Origin: Caulobacter sp.
GTDB lineage: Bacteria; Pseudomonadota; Alphaproteobacteria; Caulobacterales; Caulobacteraceae
Direction: 5' to 3'
NCBI GenBank assembly: GCA_028291125.1
Contig: JAQGIN010000148.1
Span: forward strand, 1-27,869
Length of the DNA stretch: 27,869 nt
Shown here: piece by piece, positions 15,332 to 23,148 of the stretch
Numbering within the stretch: position 1 is the stretch's first letter
Layout of the letters: each line of letters begins with the position of its first letter
Made by a program: the position numbers and the translations under genes
Notes under the pieces: generated by a model
Databases searched by the model: none
Told to the model about the DNA's origin: nothing
What the model saw: only the letters and a program-made list of their open reading frames with translations

Positions 15332-16549
15332 ATGCCGCAGCAACAGATCGAACGCAGCGGCCGGTTGCTGCTCGCGGCGGGCGTCATCGGTGCGGCCTTC
15401 TGTCTGCGCCTGGTGTTTGCGAGCCTGTCGGTGCGTCTGCCCGAGGTCGCGCGCGCGATGGGGCTCGCGCCCTGGCAGGTCGGGCTGCTGACAACCTTGC
15501 CGGTGCTGTGTCTTGGCCTTTGCGCGCCGCTGGCCCCGCGGTTGGCGCGCCGATGGGGAACCGAACGCAGCTTGTTTGGCGCTCTGGCGCTGATAGGATT
15601 GGGAACGGCGGGCCGCGCACTGGGCCCGGTCTGGGCGTTGTTCTCGTTTTCCATTCTCGCCGGCGCCGCGATCGCCACGGCCAATGTGCTGCTGCCGACC
15701 CTGGTGAAGCGCGATTTCGAGGATCGAACGGCCCTTCTGACCGGAGCCTATGTCACCGCGATTTCGGGCGGCGCGGCGCTGGCGGCCGCCATCACCGTGC
15801 CGGTCGAGACAGCCTTGGGCGGCGGCTGGCGGGTCGGCCTGGCGATGTGGGCGGCGCCGGTTGTTGGGGCCGTGCTGCTGTGGTCGCCGCAGCTTCGTCG
15901 AAAGACCGCGCGGAGCGACGGCGTGGTCGAGCCGGTCGCCGGTCTCTGGCGAGATCCGCTGGCCTGGAGCGTGGCCCTGTTCATGGGGCTGCAGTCGGCG
16001 CTGGCGTTCTGCGTCCTTGGCTGGCTGGCGCCGATTCTCAGGGAGCGGGGGCTGGATGCGGCGACAGCGGGCCTGGTCCTTTCCGTCCTGATCGTGGTCC
16101 AGCTCGCGACCTGCCTCACCGTTCCGTCCTTCGCCACGCGCAGGCCAGGTCAGCGTATGATCGCGTCCGTCCTGTCGATCGCGGGGGCGGCCGGATTGCT
16201 GGGATTGCTGCTGGCTCCACTCTCGGGCGTCTGGGTGTGGGCGGTCGTCCAGGGCCTTGCCCAGGGCGGCCTGTTCTCGCTGGCGCTGACCATGGTTCTG
16301 CTGCGCTCGCCCGACAGCCATGTCGCGTCGCATCTGTCGGGCATGGCCCAAAGCGTGGGCTATGTGCCGGCTGCTCTTGCGCCGCTTGGTGTCGGACTCC
16401 TTCATCAGTGGACCGGCGGATTCCAGGCCGTCGCGGGCCTAGTGGCGCTGATCGGAATCGGTTTGGTCGTCACCGGTTGGATCGCCGGTCGAGCCACGGT
16501 GGTCATGGCCCGAGTCGCGCCGACCCACGGCGAACTGGTGCGGGCATGA
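15332..16549 (+). CDS. MFS transporter, CynX/NimT-like
   Basis: A 405-residue polytopic membrane protein. The N-terminal F-C-L-R-L-V-F-A-S-L-S-V-R-L-P-E segment, the G-L-L-T-T-L-P-V turn and the L-A-P-R-L-A-R-R-W-G loop are typical of the CynX/NimT group (cyanate and related anion or nitro-compound carriers). Characterised functions in the group are few, and cyanate itself is not implied. The start at 15332 is chosen from the onset of homology and a GGAGGGG/AAGGCG purine-rich region upstream; a longer frame exists without a ribosome site. It precedes an SDR by 29 bp and is divergent from amidohydrolase B. Confidence 0.85.
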   Translation: MPQQQIERSGRLLLAAGVIGAAFCLRLVFASLSVRLPEVARAMGLAPWQVGLLTTLPVLCLGLCAPLAPRLARRWGTERSLFGALALIGLGTAGRALGPVWALFSFSILAGAAIATANVLLPTLVKRDFEDRTALLTGAYVTAISGGAALAAAITVPVETALGGGWRVGLAMWAAPVVGAVLLWSPQLRRKTARSDGVVEPVAGLWRDPLAWSVALFMGLQSALAFCVLGWLAPILRERGLDAATAGLVLSVLIVVQLATCLTVPSFATRRPGQRMIASVLSIAGAAGLLGLLLAPLSGVWVWAVVQGLAQGGLFSLALTMVLLRSPDSHVASHLSGMAQSVGYVPAALAPLGVGLLHQWTGGFQAVAGLVALIGIGLVVTGWIAGRATVVMARVAPTHGELVRA

Positions 16550-16578
16550 CGGGTGTGATCGCTCAGGAGGGAGTCGCT

Positions 16579-17346
16579 ATGCGGTTCACAGACAGGGTCG
16601 CCATCGTGACCGGGGCGGGCGCGGGCATCGGCAAGGTGACGGCCGGGTTGCTGGCCGCCCAAGGAGCCATCGTCGCCGTCAACGACCTCGACGCGGCCGC
16701 GGCCGCGGCGACCATCGACGACATCCAGGCGAACGGGGGCCAGGCCCTCGCCATCCCGGGCGACGTGGCCGACGAGGGTTTCGCGATTGAAGCGGTGGCC
16801 GAGGTCATGCGGGTCTTGGGTCGGATCGACATTCTGGTGAACAACGCCGGCGTGTCCGTGGTCGCGCCGGCCGAGGATTTCGTCGCTTGGGACCGCGTGC
16901 TCCGCACCAATCTGTATTCGCAGTTCTTTTGGTCGAAGGCCGTCGCCAAGGCGGCCATGATTCCGGCCGCACGGGGCGCGATCATCAACGTGGCTTCAAT
17001 CGCAGGTCTCGCAGCCGTCCCCAACCAGATCGGCTATGTGGTGTCCAAGCACGGCGTCGTCGGCCTGACCCGATCCTTGGCGGTCGAGTGGGGCCGGTAC
17101 GGCATCCGGGTCAACTGTGTCTGCCCCGGGATCACGGCCACCGACCTGACCACGGGTTCAAGCGGCATGGATCCTGCCCGTCTCAGCGCCCGGATCGCGC
17201 GCGTCCCGCTGGGGCGGATGGGGACCGCGCAGGAGCAGGCGGAGACCATCGCCTTTCTGGCGTCGGACGAGGCCTCCTATCTCTCGGGGCTGGTCCTCAA
17301 CAATGACGGGGGGCAGATGGCGCTGCATTCCGGTGTCATGATGTGA
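16579..17346 (+). CDS. SDR-family oxidoreductase
   Basis: A 255-residue classical SDR with a complete tetrad: Asn111 (R-T-N-L-Y), Ser140 (N-V-A-S), Tyr153 and Lys157 (Y-V-V-S-K). The cofactor loop is T-G-A-G-A-G-I-G; N-D-L-D after beta-2 favours NAD+. It resembles 3-oxoacyl-ACP-reductase-type dehydrogenases. The ATG at 16579 has a strong AGGAGGGAG upstream. An alternative in-frame ATG at 16546 overlaps the transporter stop (ATGA) and would add 11 residues. It is likely co-transcribed with the CynX-like MFS. Its substrate may be a hydroxy or keto compound handled by that transporter (inference). Confidence 0.9.
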   Translation: MRFTDRVAIVTGAGAGIGKVTAGLLAAQGAIVAVNDLDAAAAAATIDDIQANGGQALAIPGDVADEGFAIEAVAEVMRVLGRIDILVNNAGVSVVAPAEDFVAWDRVLRTNLYSQFFWSKAVAKAAMIPAARGAIINVASIAGLAAVPNQIGYVVSKHGVVGLTRSLAVEWGRYGIRVNCVCPGITATDLTTGSSGMDPARLSARIARVPLGRMGTAQEQAETIAFLASDEASYLSGLVLNNDGGQMALHSGVMM

Positions 17347-17422
17347 GCCTGATCGGCCTGGCCAGAGACCCGAGCGGCGTTGTGGTTTGGCGCCAAGATC
17401 TTCGACCTAGCCGACGAAAATC

Positions 17423-17447
17423 TGAACAAGCTTGCCAATTTCGTTCA
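17423..17447. promoter_or_regulatory. core of the shared element, site D, upstream of the Usp gene
   Basis: TGAAC (17423-17427), 15 bases, GTTCA (17443-17447): perfect 5-bp arms with the same 15-base spacing as site B. The flanking GCATTTTC block of sites A-C is not present. The end of the site is 74 bp from the Usp ATG, comparable to distances at sites A (88 bp) and B (80 bp). The rest of the 175-bp gap 17347-17521 holds no gene. Confidence 0.45.
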
Positions 17448-17521
17448 AGATCGGAAGATCGCCGGCTGTCGTGACCTCGGCAGGTTAGGCGGCCGACGTC
17501 GCAACTGAATAGGAACCCATC

Positions 17522-18004
17522 ATGTATCGGCGGATCGTTCTGGCCTACGACAGCACCGAGGCCGGGCGCGCGGCGTTGCGAGAAGGCGCGTTGCTGGCCA
17601 AGCGTTGCGGGGCCAAGGTTTTCCTGTTGTCGGTCCTGGCCGATAGTGGAGGCCTGGTCTTGGCCGAAGGGGCCCATGTCGGCGCCTCCCATGGTCATCT
17701 TGAAGCCTATGGCGCCGTTCTCGACGAAGGGCTGCGCAAGCTGGAACAGCTGGGCCTGACGCCGACTGGCAAGCTTGTCCGCGGCGAGCCCGCCCAGCAG
17801 ATCGGCGACTACGCGCGAGAGGTGGGCGCCGACCTCGTCGTGGTCGGCCACCGCAAGCGCGGCTTGCTCGAGCGCTGGTGGAGCGGCACGAACGGCGCCT
17901 ACATCGTCGACAACCTCGACTGCAGCCTGCTGGTGGCCCGAAGCGACATCAGCAATGAGGTCTTCGAGGCTGAACTCTCCCAAGCCGCGAGTCAGGCCAG
18001 ATAG
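17522..18004 (+). CDS. universal stress protein (UspA family)
   Basis: A 160-residue single-domain UspA protein. It starts Y-R-R-I-V-L-A-Y-D-S-T, the normal beta-1 with nucleotide-contact Asp, and ends with V-V-V-G-H-R-K-R-G followed by eight residues and G-T. This corresponds to the ATP-binding G-x-x-x-x-G...G-[ST] loop, with a basic insertion in the first half. ATP binding is likely but the motif is not canonical. Usp proteins are cytoplasmic dimers tied to stress survival; single copies beside catabolic genes are common and not well understood. It is transcribed alone from a 175-bp gap with site D. Its stop overlaps the convergent FAD-enzyme gene by 13 bp. Confidence 0.9.
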   Translation: MYRRIVLAYDSTEAGRAALREGALLAKRCGAKVFLLSVLADSGGLVLAEGAHVGASHGHLEAYGAVLDEGLRKLEQLGLTPTGKLVRGEPAQQIGDYAREVGADLVVVGHRKRGLLERWWSGTNGAYIVDNLDCSLLVARSDISNEVFEAELSQAASQAR

Positions 18005-19557
18005 TCGAGCACCCGTTTCGACACTAGACGCCCCGGACCCCCCGAGACTCCGCCGCCCGGATGAATCCCCGCGCCGCCAAGGAAGAACCCCGGCGCCAGC
18101 GGTTGGGGGCCGCCGAGCCCGAAGGCGGGTCGCTTCGCGCCCGTTCGCTGGGCGCCGAAATCGACATGGGTGACGCAGCCTTTCGTCAGGCCCGTGCGCG
18201 CCTCCCGATCCAGACAGGTTTCGAACCAGCGCCCCAACTCACCGTCGAAGCCGTCGTAGTAGTCCGCCGCCCGCGCGATGATAGCGTCCGCGGCCGGCGC
18301 CCTGGCGCGCCGCCAGCCGTCGTTCACATCGACCGGGAAGACGGGCAGATAGATATAGGCCACGCCCTCGCCCTGGGGCGCTATCGTCGGGTCCCAGTTG
18401 GCCATCGGCGACAGCGAGAACACCGGCGCCGAAGGGATCTGTCCGCGCCGGGCCTGGACCAGCGCCCGCCTCAGTTCATCGGCCGATCCGATCAGACCGA
18501 CCGCCTGGTTCAGGTCGACGCCGTCGGTCCTCAGATCCTGATGTCGCTTCAGGCGGAAGGATTTCGACGACGCCACATTGATCAGCGACGGCCCGACATT
18601 GGCCCGGTGCGCGGGGGCGTATTCGAGCCGGGTGAGGGTGACGCGATCCAGCCCGCCGGGAGTCGCCAGCCGCGCGGCGGTGATCGGATCGCAGGTCGCG
18701 ATGACGACCTCCGCCTCGATCATCCGACCGTCTTTTAGGCGCACGCCGCGCGCGGCGCCGTCGCGGATCACGATTTCCTCGACCAGGGCGTTCAGCATCA
18801 ACTGGCCGCCCGAGGCCGCATAGGCGCTCAGCAAGGCGTCGGCGAACATCCGCATCCCGCCCACGACCTTGGACACCCCGACCCGGTGCAACAGGCCAAA
18901 CAGGGCGTAGGCGACGCCGTTGCCGTCGGTGTCGAACGGCCCGGCCCCCGCCACAACGCCGAGCAGCAGCGCCTGTGTCGCCGGATGCTCGAACCACTCC
19001 GCGGCCAGCTGGTCGGCCGGGGCGGTGCTGATCAGCTGGAGCCGATCCTTCAGCGCCCGGTTTCGGATCGCGACCTTCGCCAGATCCAGATAGTTCCGCG
19101 CCGTCCTGACGCCCGGATCGCCCTTGCCCATCGCGCCCGCGAACTGCATCAGGCCGTCGATCAGTTCGACGAATTCGAGATAGGCCTTCGCATCGACCTT
19201 TGAAAACCGGGCGATGTCTTCGGCTGTCCTGCGGGGATCGCGGAACACGGCGATCGAGCCGCCTTCGGGATCGAGATAGGCGTACATCGGATCGGTCTCG
19301 ACCGTCTTCCAGCCGTGGTTGCGTAAGTCGAGTTCCTGCATGACGGGCGAGGCGCGGATATGGATCAGCTCGGCCGTGCCGGTGTTGATCATGTGATGGG
19401 GGGCCTGGGGGATCACATGGTCCGATTGCGACAGCCCGCCGGCCATCGCCGCGCGCTCCACGACTAGCACGCGCTTGCCCGCCTTGCTGAGATAGGTCCC
19501 GGCGATCAGGCCGTTGTGGCCGCCGCCCACGATCACGACGTCGTACCGCTCGGTCAT
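17992..19557 (-). CDS. phytoene-desaturase-like (PYROXD2/CrtI-type) FAD oxidoreductase
   Basis: A 521-residue flavoprotein. The N-terminal Rossmann motif is V-I-V-G-G-G-H-N-G-L-I-A-G, with Glu34 (V-V-E-R) for the ribose of FAD, then A-G-G-L-S. The C-terminal FAD-contact motif is clear: G-A-G-I-H-P-G-G-G-V-S-G-G-P-G-R (about 494-509). This pattern is shared by bacterial CrtI-like desaturases and PYROXD2-like proteins of unknown substrate. No phytoene synthase or other carotenoid gene is nearby, so carotenoid synthesis is unlikely. It starts 2 bp after the NTF2-like gene and ends the minus-strand run from 20941. A role in desaturating or oxidising an alicyclic intermediate is plausible (inference). 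Confidence 0.9.
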   Translation of the reverse strand: MTERYDVVIVGGGHNGLIAGTYLSKAGKRVLVVERAAMAGGLSQSDHVIPQAPHHMINTGTAELIHIRASPVMQELDLRNHGWKTVETDPMYAYLDPEGGSIAVFRDPRRTAEDIARFSKVDAKAYLEFVELIDGLMQFAGAMGKGDPGVRTARNYLDLAKVAIRNRALKDRLQLISTAPADQLAAEWFEHPATQALLLGVVAGAGPFDTDGNGVAYALFGLLHRVGVSKVVGGMRMFADALLSAYAASGGQLMLNALVEEIVIRDGAARGVRLKDGRMIEAEVVIATCDPITAARLATPGGLDRVTLTRLEYAPAHRANVGPSLINVASSKSFRLKRHQDLRTDGVDLNQAVGLIGSADELRRALVQARRGQIPSAPVFSLSPMANWDPTIAPQGEGVAYIYLPVFPVDVNDGWRRARAPAADAIIARAADYYDGFDGELGRWFETCLDREARTGLTKGCVTHVDFGAQRTGAKRPAFGLGGPQPLAPGFFLGGAGIHPGGGVSGGPGRLVSKRVLDYLA

Positions 19558-19559
19558 GG

Positions 19560-19910
19560 TCAGGCGTCGATGAAATAGCGGATCGACAGCGTCCCGTCGC
19601 CGAAGTCGTAGAGCTCCATCGTCTCGATCATGACGCCGGTGGCCACGATGTGGTTGCGGTGATGGCAGGCGGCCTCATGGCCGTTGATGACCGCCTTGAC
19701 CGCCTCCAGCCGCATGCCGGTGTTGTGGTCGGTCCACATGGTCTCGAGGATTTCCCATGGATCGCGCGGCGGCTTGCCGACGTACTCGATGGTCAGGCCG
19801 TTGGGCGCGAACTGGCGATAGAAGCCGAAGAAGGCCGCGTGGTCATGAGCGTTCCAGGCGTGTAGCTGGCCGTGCAGGAACCGTTCGATCTCGGCTTTGG
19901 GGATGGTCAT
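19560..19910 (-). CDS. NTF2/SnoaL-like small protein
   Basis: A 116-residue single-domain protein with the alpha+beta cone pattern of SnoaL/NTF2-like proteins: an N-terminal helix pair with F-L-H-G-Q-L-H-A-W-N-A-H-D, then strands and a C-terminal M-E-L-Y-D-F-G-D-G-T-L-S-I-R-Y-F. Many relatives are isomerases, cyclases or hydrolases of polyketide or steroid-like compounds, but the fold alone does not show activity and no diagnostic catalytic set was identified. The start at 19910 forms ATGA with the upstream lipocalin-like stop, pointing to translational coupling. Confidence 0.75.
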   Translation of the reverse strand: MTIPKAEIERFLHGQLHAWNAHDHAAFFGFYRQFAPNGLTIEYVGKPPRDPWEILETMWTDHNTGMRLEAVKAVINGHEAACHHRNHIVATGVMIETMELYDFGDGTLSIRYFIDA

Positions 19911-20941
19911 GCGATGTCCGAGCCTCGAACGTCGCGCGCCGTGCCATTGCGGCGGTCGGTCTCGCCCCAACCCAACCAATGCGACGGTTCGCGCGTATCG
20001 CCGATGCGGCGCCAGCGGCCTTCCTGCTGCGCGGTGATCGGAAAGCCGCCCAGGAAACTGACCATGCGTCCCTTGGGATCGGGCAGGAACTCCCACGCCT
20101 CGCTGTCGTCGAGGATTATCCGGGCCGTGTCGCAGAAATAGGAGCCATCGGGATGGTGAGACACGCCCTCGATCTTGGTCGTGGTGCGGATCTCGCCCTT
20201 CTCGTTCTGGAAGATGGCGTAGCCCAGCATGTCGTGCCCGACGATGAAGGAGCCGACGTCGAACGTGCCATCGGCATAGACGGTGGCGAAGTTCCACCAG
20301 ATGACATGCATGCCGTTGTTGACGATCAGATCCTTCTTATAGTGGATCGCGCCGCCCTCGGCGAGATAGGCCTGGTCCAGCGAGATCACGCCCTTGACCT
20401 CATGGCCGTCGCACTGGCCCGTCACCTCATAGATCTGGGCGGTGTAGAAGGTGCCCCAGTCGACGCCGGGTAGATACCATTGCATGCCGACGCCCAGCAG
20501 CCTGCCGCTGATCTCGAACAGGCCATCTTCTTTCCAGCTGAACCGTTCGGCCGAGGCCGTGACCCGCCAGGCGGCGCCCGCGTCGCTGTCTGGCGAGCGC
20601 CAGACCACCGTGTCGCCCTCCAGTGTCTGGACGGGCAGGGCGGTCTGGGCTTGGGCCGCCATGCGCGGCCTGTCCATGACGAGCGTGTCTTCGCCGAGCC
20701 GCGTGGACTGATAGAAGAAGGTGGTTGGATTGGGCGTGCCGGTCGGGGCCATCAGGGCGCGGACCGGCGCGTAGAGATGGCCCTCGGCGTCCCTCAGCAT
20801 GCCGTAGGGCATGGTCTTGTTCATCACCAGGCCGAAGAAGCCGCGGGTGTCGTGCATCGCCTCGGCGCTGACTTCCATCGGCGCGACCAGCACCTGATAG
20901 TTGAAATCGGCCCGCGGCATCGTCCCGTTGAACGTGCGCAT
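19907..20941 (-). CDS. uncharacterised lipocalin-like (AttH/CrtC-type) protein
   Basis: A 344-residue soluble protein with no signal peptide, rich in beta-strand and aromatic residues. The two-half layout, with W-R-V, G-x-W-Y-L-P-G, G-V-S-H-H-P-D-G-S-Y-F and late W-x-G-W-G-E segments, recalls the double lipocalin fold of AttH/hydroxyneurosporene hydratase-like proteins; this is a pattern judgement, not a search result. CrtC-type hydratases add water to isoprenoid double bonds. Here it is coupled to an NTF2-like and a phytoene-desaturase-like gene. The ATG at 20941 falls inside the 33-bp regulatory element and lacks a ribosome site, so the ATG at 20920 (MPRADFN) is a real alternative. A TTG at 20959 is less likely. 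Confidence 0.7.
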   Translation of the reverse strand: MRTFNGTMPRADFNYQVLVAPMEVSAEAMHDTRGFFGLVMNKTMPYGMLRDAEGHLYAPVRALMAPTGTPNPTTFFYQSTRLGEDTLVMDRPRMAAQAQTALPVQTLEGDTVVWRSPDSDAGAAWRVTASAERFSWKEDGLFEISGRLLGVGMQWYLPGVDWGTFYTAQIYEVTGQCDGHEVKGVISLDQAYLAEGGAIHYKKDLIVNNGMHVIWWNFATVYADGTFDVGSFIVGHDMLGYAIFQNEKGEIRTTTKIEGVSHHPDGSYFCDTARIILDDSEAWEFLPDPKGRMVSFLGGFPITAQQEGRWRRIGDTREPSHWLGWGETDRRNGTARDVRGSDIA

Positions 20942-20970
20942 TTTCTGAACAATTTCCAAATTGTTGTTTA
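20938..20970. promoter_or_regulatory. shared 33-bp element, site C, with a perfect inner palindrome
   Basis: On the plus strand: GCATTTTC, TGAAC, 15 bases, GTTTA, the same layout as sites A and B. Inside it, AACAATTT-CC-AAATTGTT (20948-20965) is an 18-bp palindrome with perfect 8-bp arms and no GC-rich stem, so it looks like a protein-binding site and not a terminator. It occupies most of the 47-bp gap after the MFS stop and overlaps the annotated ATG of the lipocalin-like gene. This suggests that the downstream operon has its own promoter. Confidence 0.55.
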
Positions 20971-20988
20971 GTTAAAACGGAGATCGGC

Positions 20989-22320
20989 TCAGCCGTCCAG
21001 CAAGGAATCCCGCCGCGCGGTCCGGGCCGCGTTGAGGAAGCACAGCACCGCCACGACGTTCAGCGACATGCCGGTCATGATGGCCCAGCGCAGCGAGTTG
21101 GGCCCGCCGTAGACGTCGCTGAGCACCCCCACCAGAAAGGGCCCGAGCCCGGTGCCGACCACCGTCGCGACGGTCTGCAATGTCGCCACCACGACGCCTC
21201 GCATCCGGGGACGCAGCAGGCTGAGGACCAGGGCGTTGGCCGGGCCGTTGTGGGCCAGCATCAGCCCGCACCACAGGCACATCATCGCCACGGCGACGGC
21301 CGCGCTGCTAGACATCGCGGCGGCGACCCCGCAGATGACGACGCCCGTCATGGTCGTGGCGCTGAGCAGGGCCAGGCGTTCGGGCCTGTGGCCGTGTTTC
21401 GAGTTCGACAACCGGTCGCCCATCAGGCCGGAGATCAGCGGAATGATGATGCCGAACACCGAGAAGGCGGCGGCGATCGACATGCCCGCGAGGGCCAGCG
21501 GCATGTGATGGACCCGCACGAGGAACGACACCGACCACAGGGCGAAGGCCGAGCTCATCGCGGCGGCCAGGACGATGCCGGCCATCATGCTCAGGATGGC
21601 CGGGCGACGGATCACATAGGCGAAAGCCTCGCGTGGGGTCGCGGCCTTTTCCGCGGTGTCCGCAACCGCAGCCGGGCTGGCTTCGGGCGTGTCGAGGGCG
21701 ACGATTTCCGATCCGCCGCGCCGAGGCTCGCGCACGACCAGAAACAGGATCACCCCCATCACCAGCCCGGGAACGCCCGCGACCAGGAACACGGTCCGCC
21801 AGCCGAACGACTGGGCCAGGAAGCCGCCGACGAGAAAGATGATCCCCGTGCCGATCGCCGAGCTCAGATACCAGACGCCGATGGCGGTCGACCGCTGTTT
21901 TGGCGGGAAATAGTCCGAGACCATCGACATGGCGGTGGGCGCTCCGCCCGACTCGGCGACGCCCACGCCCATGCGCGCCAGCAGCAGGTGGACATAGCTG
22001 TTGGCCGAGGCGCAGACCGCCGTCATCACGCTCCACAGCGCCAGGATGCCGACCAGCATGTTGCGGCGGTTCACTCGATCGACCAGATACCCCATCGGGA
22101 TCGCGGCGATGGCGAAGGCCAGGGCGTAGCCCAGGCTGCCCAACATCCCCATCTGGCTGTCGCTAAGGCCAAACTCCTGCCGGATGGGTTCGACGACGAC
22201 CGACAGGACGTTGCGGTCGATGTGGTGGGTCGAATGCACGGCGGTCAGCACCGCCAGGACCAGCCAGCGATAATGGGACCCCCTGGCGTTCGCGGGCTTG
22301 AGCGTCAGCGTCTTTGGCAT
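20989..22320 (-). CDS. MFS transporter, spinster-like
   Basis: A 443-residue carrier with about twelve membrane segments, of the same branch as the MFS at 12814-14172. The early motif is H-I-D-R-N-V-L-S-V-V-V-E-P-I-R-Q-E-F-G-L-S-D-S-Q, then G-Y-L-V-D-R-V-N-R-R-N in loop 2-3. The central cytoplasmic loop (about residues 205-235) is long and Ala/Glu-rich. Its ATG shares one base with the stop of the SDR at 22320-23120 (TGATG), so the two are coupled. Spinster-like bacterial carriers often sit in clusters for aromatic or steroid-like compounds; direction and substrate are unknown. Confidence 0.88.
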   Translation of the reverse strand: MPKTLTLKPANARGSHYRWLVLAVLTAVHSTHHIDRNVLSVVVEPIRQEFGLSDSQMGMLGSLGYALAFAIAAIPMGYLVDRVNRRNMLVGILALWSVMTAVCASANSYVHLLLARMGVGVAESGGAPTAMSMVSDYFPPKQRSTAIGVWYLSSAIGTGIIFLVGGFLAQSFGWRTVFLVAGVPGLVMGVILFLVVREPRRGGSEIVALDTPEASPAAVADTAEKAATPREAFAYVIRRPAILSMMAGIVLAAAMSSAFALWSVSFLVRVHHMPLALAGMSIAAAFSVFGIIIPLISGLMGDRLSNSKHGHRPERLALLSATTMTGVVICGVAAAMSSSAAVAVAMMCLWCGLMLAHNGPANALVLSLLRPRMRGVVVATLQTVATVVGTGLGPFLVGVLSDVYGGPNSLRWAIMTGMSLNVVAVLCFLNAARTARRDSLLDG

Positions 22321-23120
22321 CAGCCGCGTCCTTCGAGATATTGAGCCAGATCGTGGCTGTGGGGTTGATGCGCCAGCGAGCCGCCGTTGCAGACGACGGT
22401 TTCGCCGTTGATGAATCCGGCATCCTCCGACGCCAGGAAGGCGACGACGGCCGCGACATCCTCAGGCTTTCCAAGGCGGGGCGTCAGGACGTGGTTCTGG
22501 ATCATCTCGATCAGTTCCGGCACGCTCTCCTTGGCCGCCTCCGTCAGGATCAGGCCGGGCGCCACGGCGTTGCAGCGGACACCCTGGCGACCGTATTGGG
22601 TCGCGATGAAGCGGGTCAGGGCGATGACCCCCGCCTTGGACGTGCCGTAGCCGATCCGCGACAGGTCGCCGACCAGCCCAGATCCCGAGGCTGTATTGAT
22701 GATCGCGCCTCCGCCGACCTTCAGCATTTCGGGGATCGCGTATTTGCAGCCGGCCAGATAGCCGCGCAGGTTGACCGCCATGACGCGGTCCCAGGTCTCG
22801 AAGGTGATGTCGACCGCCGTGCTGTCCTCACGCTGGATCTGCGGCGTCGTGATCGCGGCGTTGTTCAGCAGGATGTCGAGACGACCAAACCGCGCCACCG
22901 TGGACGCAACCAAGGCCTCGACGGTGTCCACGGACTCCGCGTCGTAGTGGAAGGCCGTCGCGCCAGATCCGATCTCCGCGGCGATGGCTCGCGCGCGTTC
23001 GAGATCAAGGTCCGCGATGACCGTCGTCGCGCCCTCGGACGTCAGGCGTCGCGCCGTCGCCGCGCCGATGCCGCCCGCGCCGCCCGTGACGATCGCGATC
23101 TTGCCTTCCAGCCGCCTCAT
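22320..23120 (-). CDS. SDR-family oxidoreductase
   Basis: A 266-residue classical SDR with a complete tetrad: Asn117 (V-N-L-R-G), Ser145, Tyr158 and Lys162 (Y-G-T-S-K). T-G-G-A-G-G-I-G binds the cofactor and I-A-D-L-D after beta-2 indicates NAD+. GGGAGG precedes the ATG. The C-terminal tail extends past the usual N-G-G-S end by about 18 residues with several His, which may form part of the active-site lid. The gene lies 28 bp after another SDR and directly before the MFS. It is similar in tail and insertion pattern to the partial SDR at the right edge. Confidence 0.9.
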   Translation of the reverse strand: MRRLEGKIAIVTGGAGGIGAATARRLTSEGATTVIADLDLERARAIAAEIGSGATAFHYDAESVDTVEALVASTVARFGRLDILLNNAAITTPQIQREDSTAVDITFETWDRVMAVNLRGYLAGCKYAIPEMLKVGGGAIINTASGSGLVGDLSRIGYGTSKAGVIALTRFIATQYGRQGVRCNAVAPGLILTEAAKESVPELIEMIQNHVLTPRLGKPEDVAAVVAFLASEDAGFINGETVVCNGGSLAHQPHSHDLAQYLEGRG

Positions 23121-23148
23121 GCCCCGCCTCCCGCCGTCATGACCCTAC

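Noticed and set aside
17398..17460. GATCTTC and GAAGATC inverted pair around site D
   Set aside because: The arms are about 50 bp apart and not centred on the TGAAC/GTTCA site; a 7-bp match at that distance can occur by chance.
17992..19557. Carotenoid biosynthesis gene (crtI)
   Set aside because: The fold fits, but no phytoene synthase or other crt gene is nearby and the context is catabolic; kept as a general FAD oxidoreductase.
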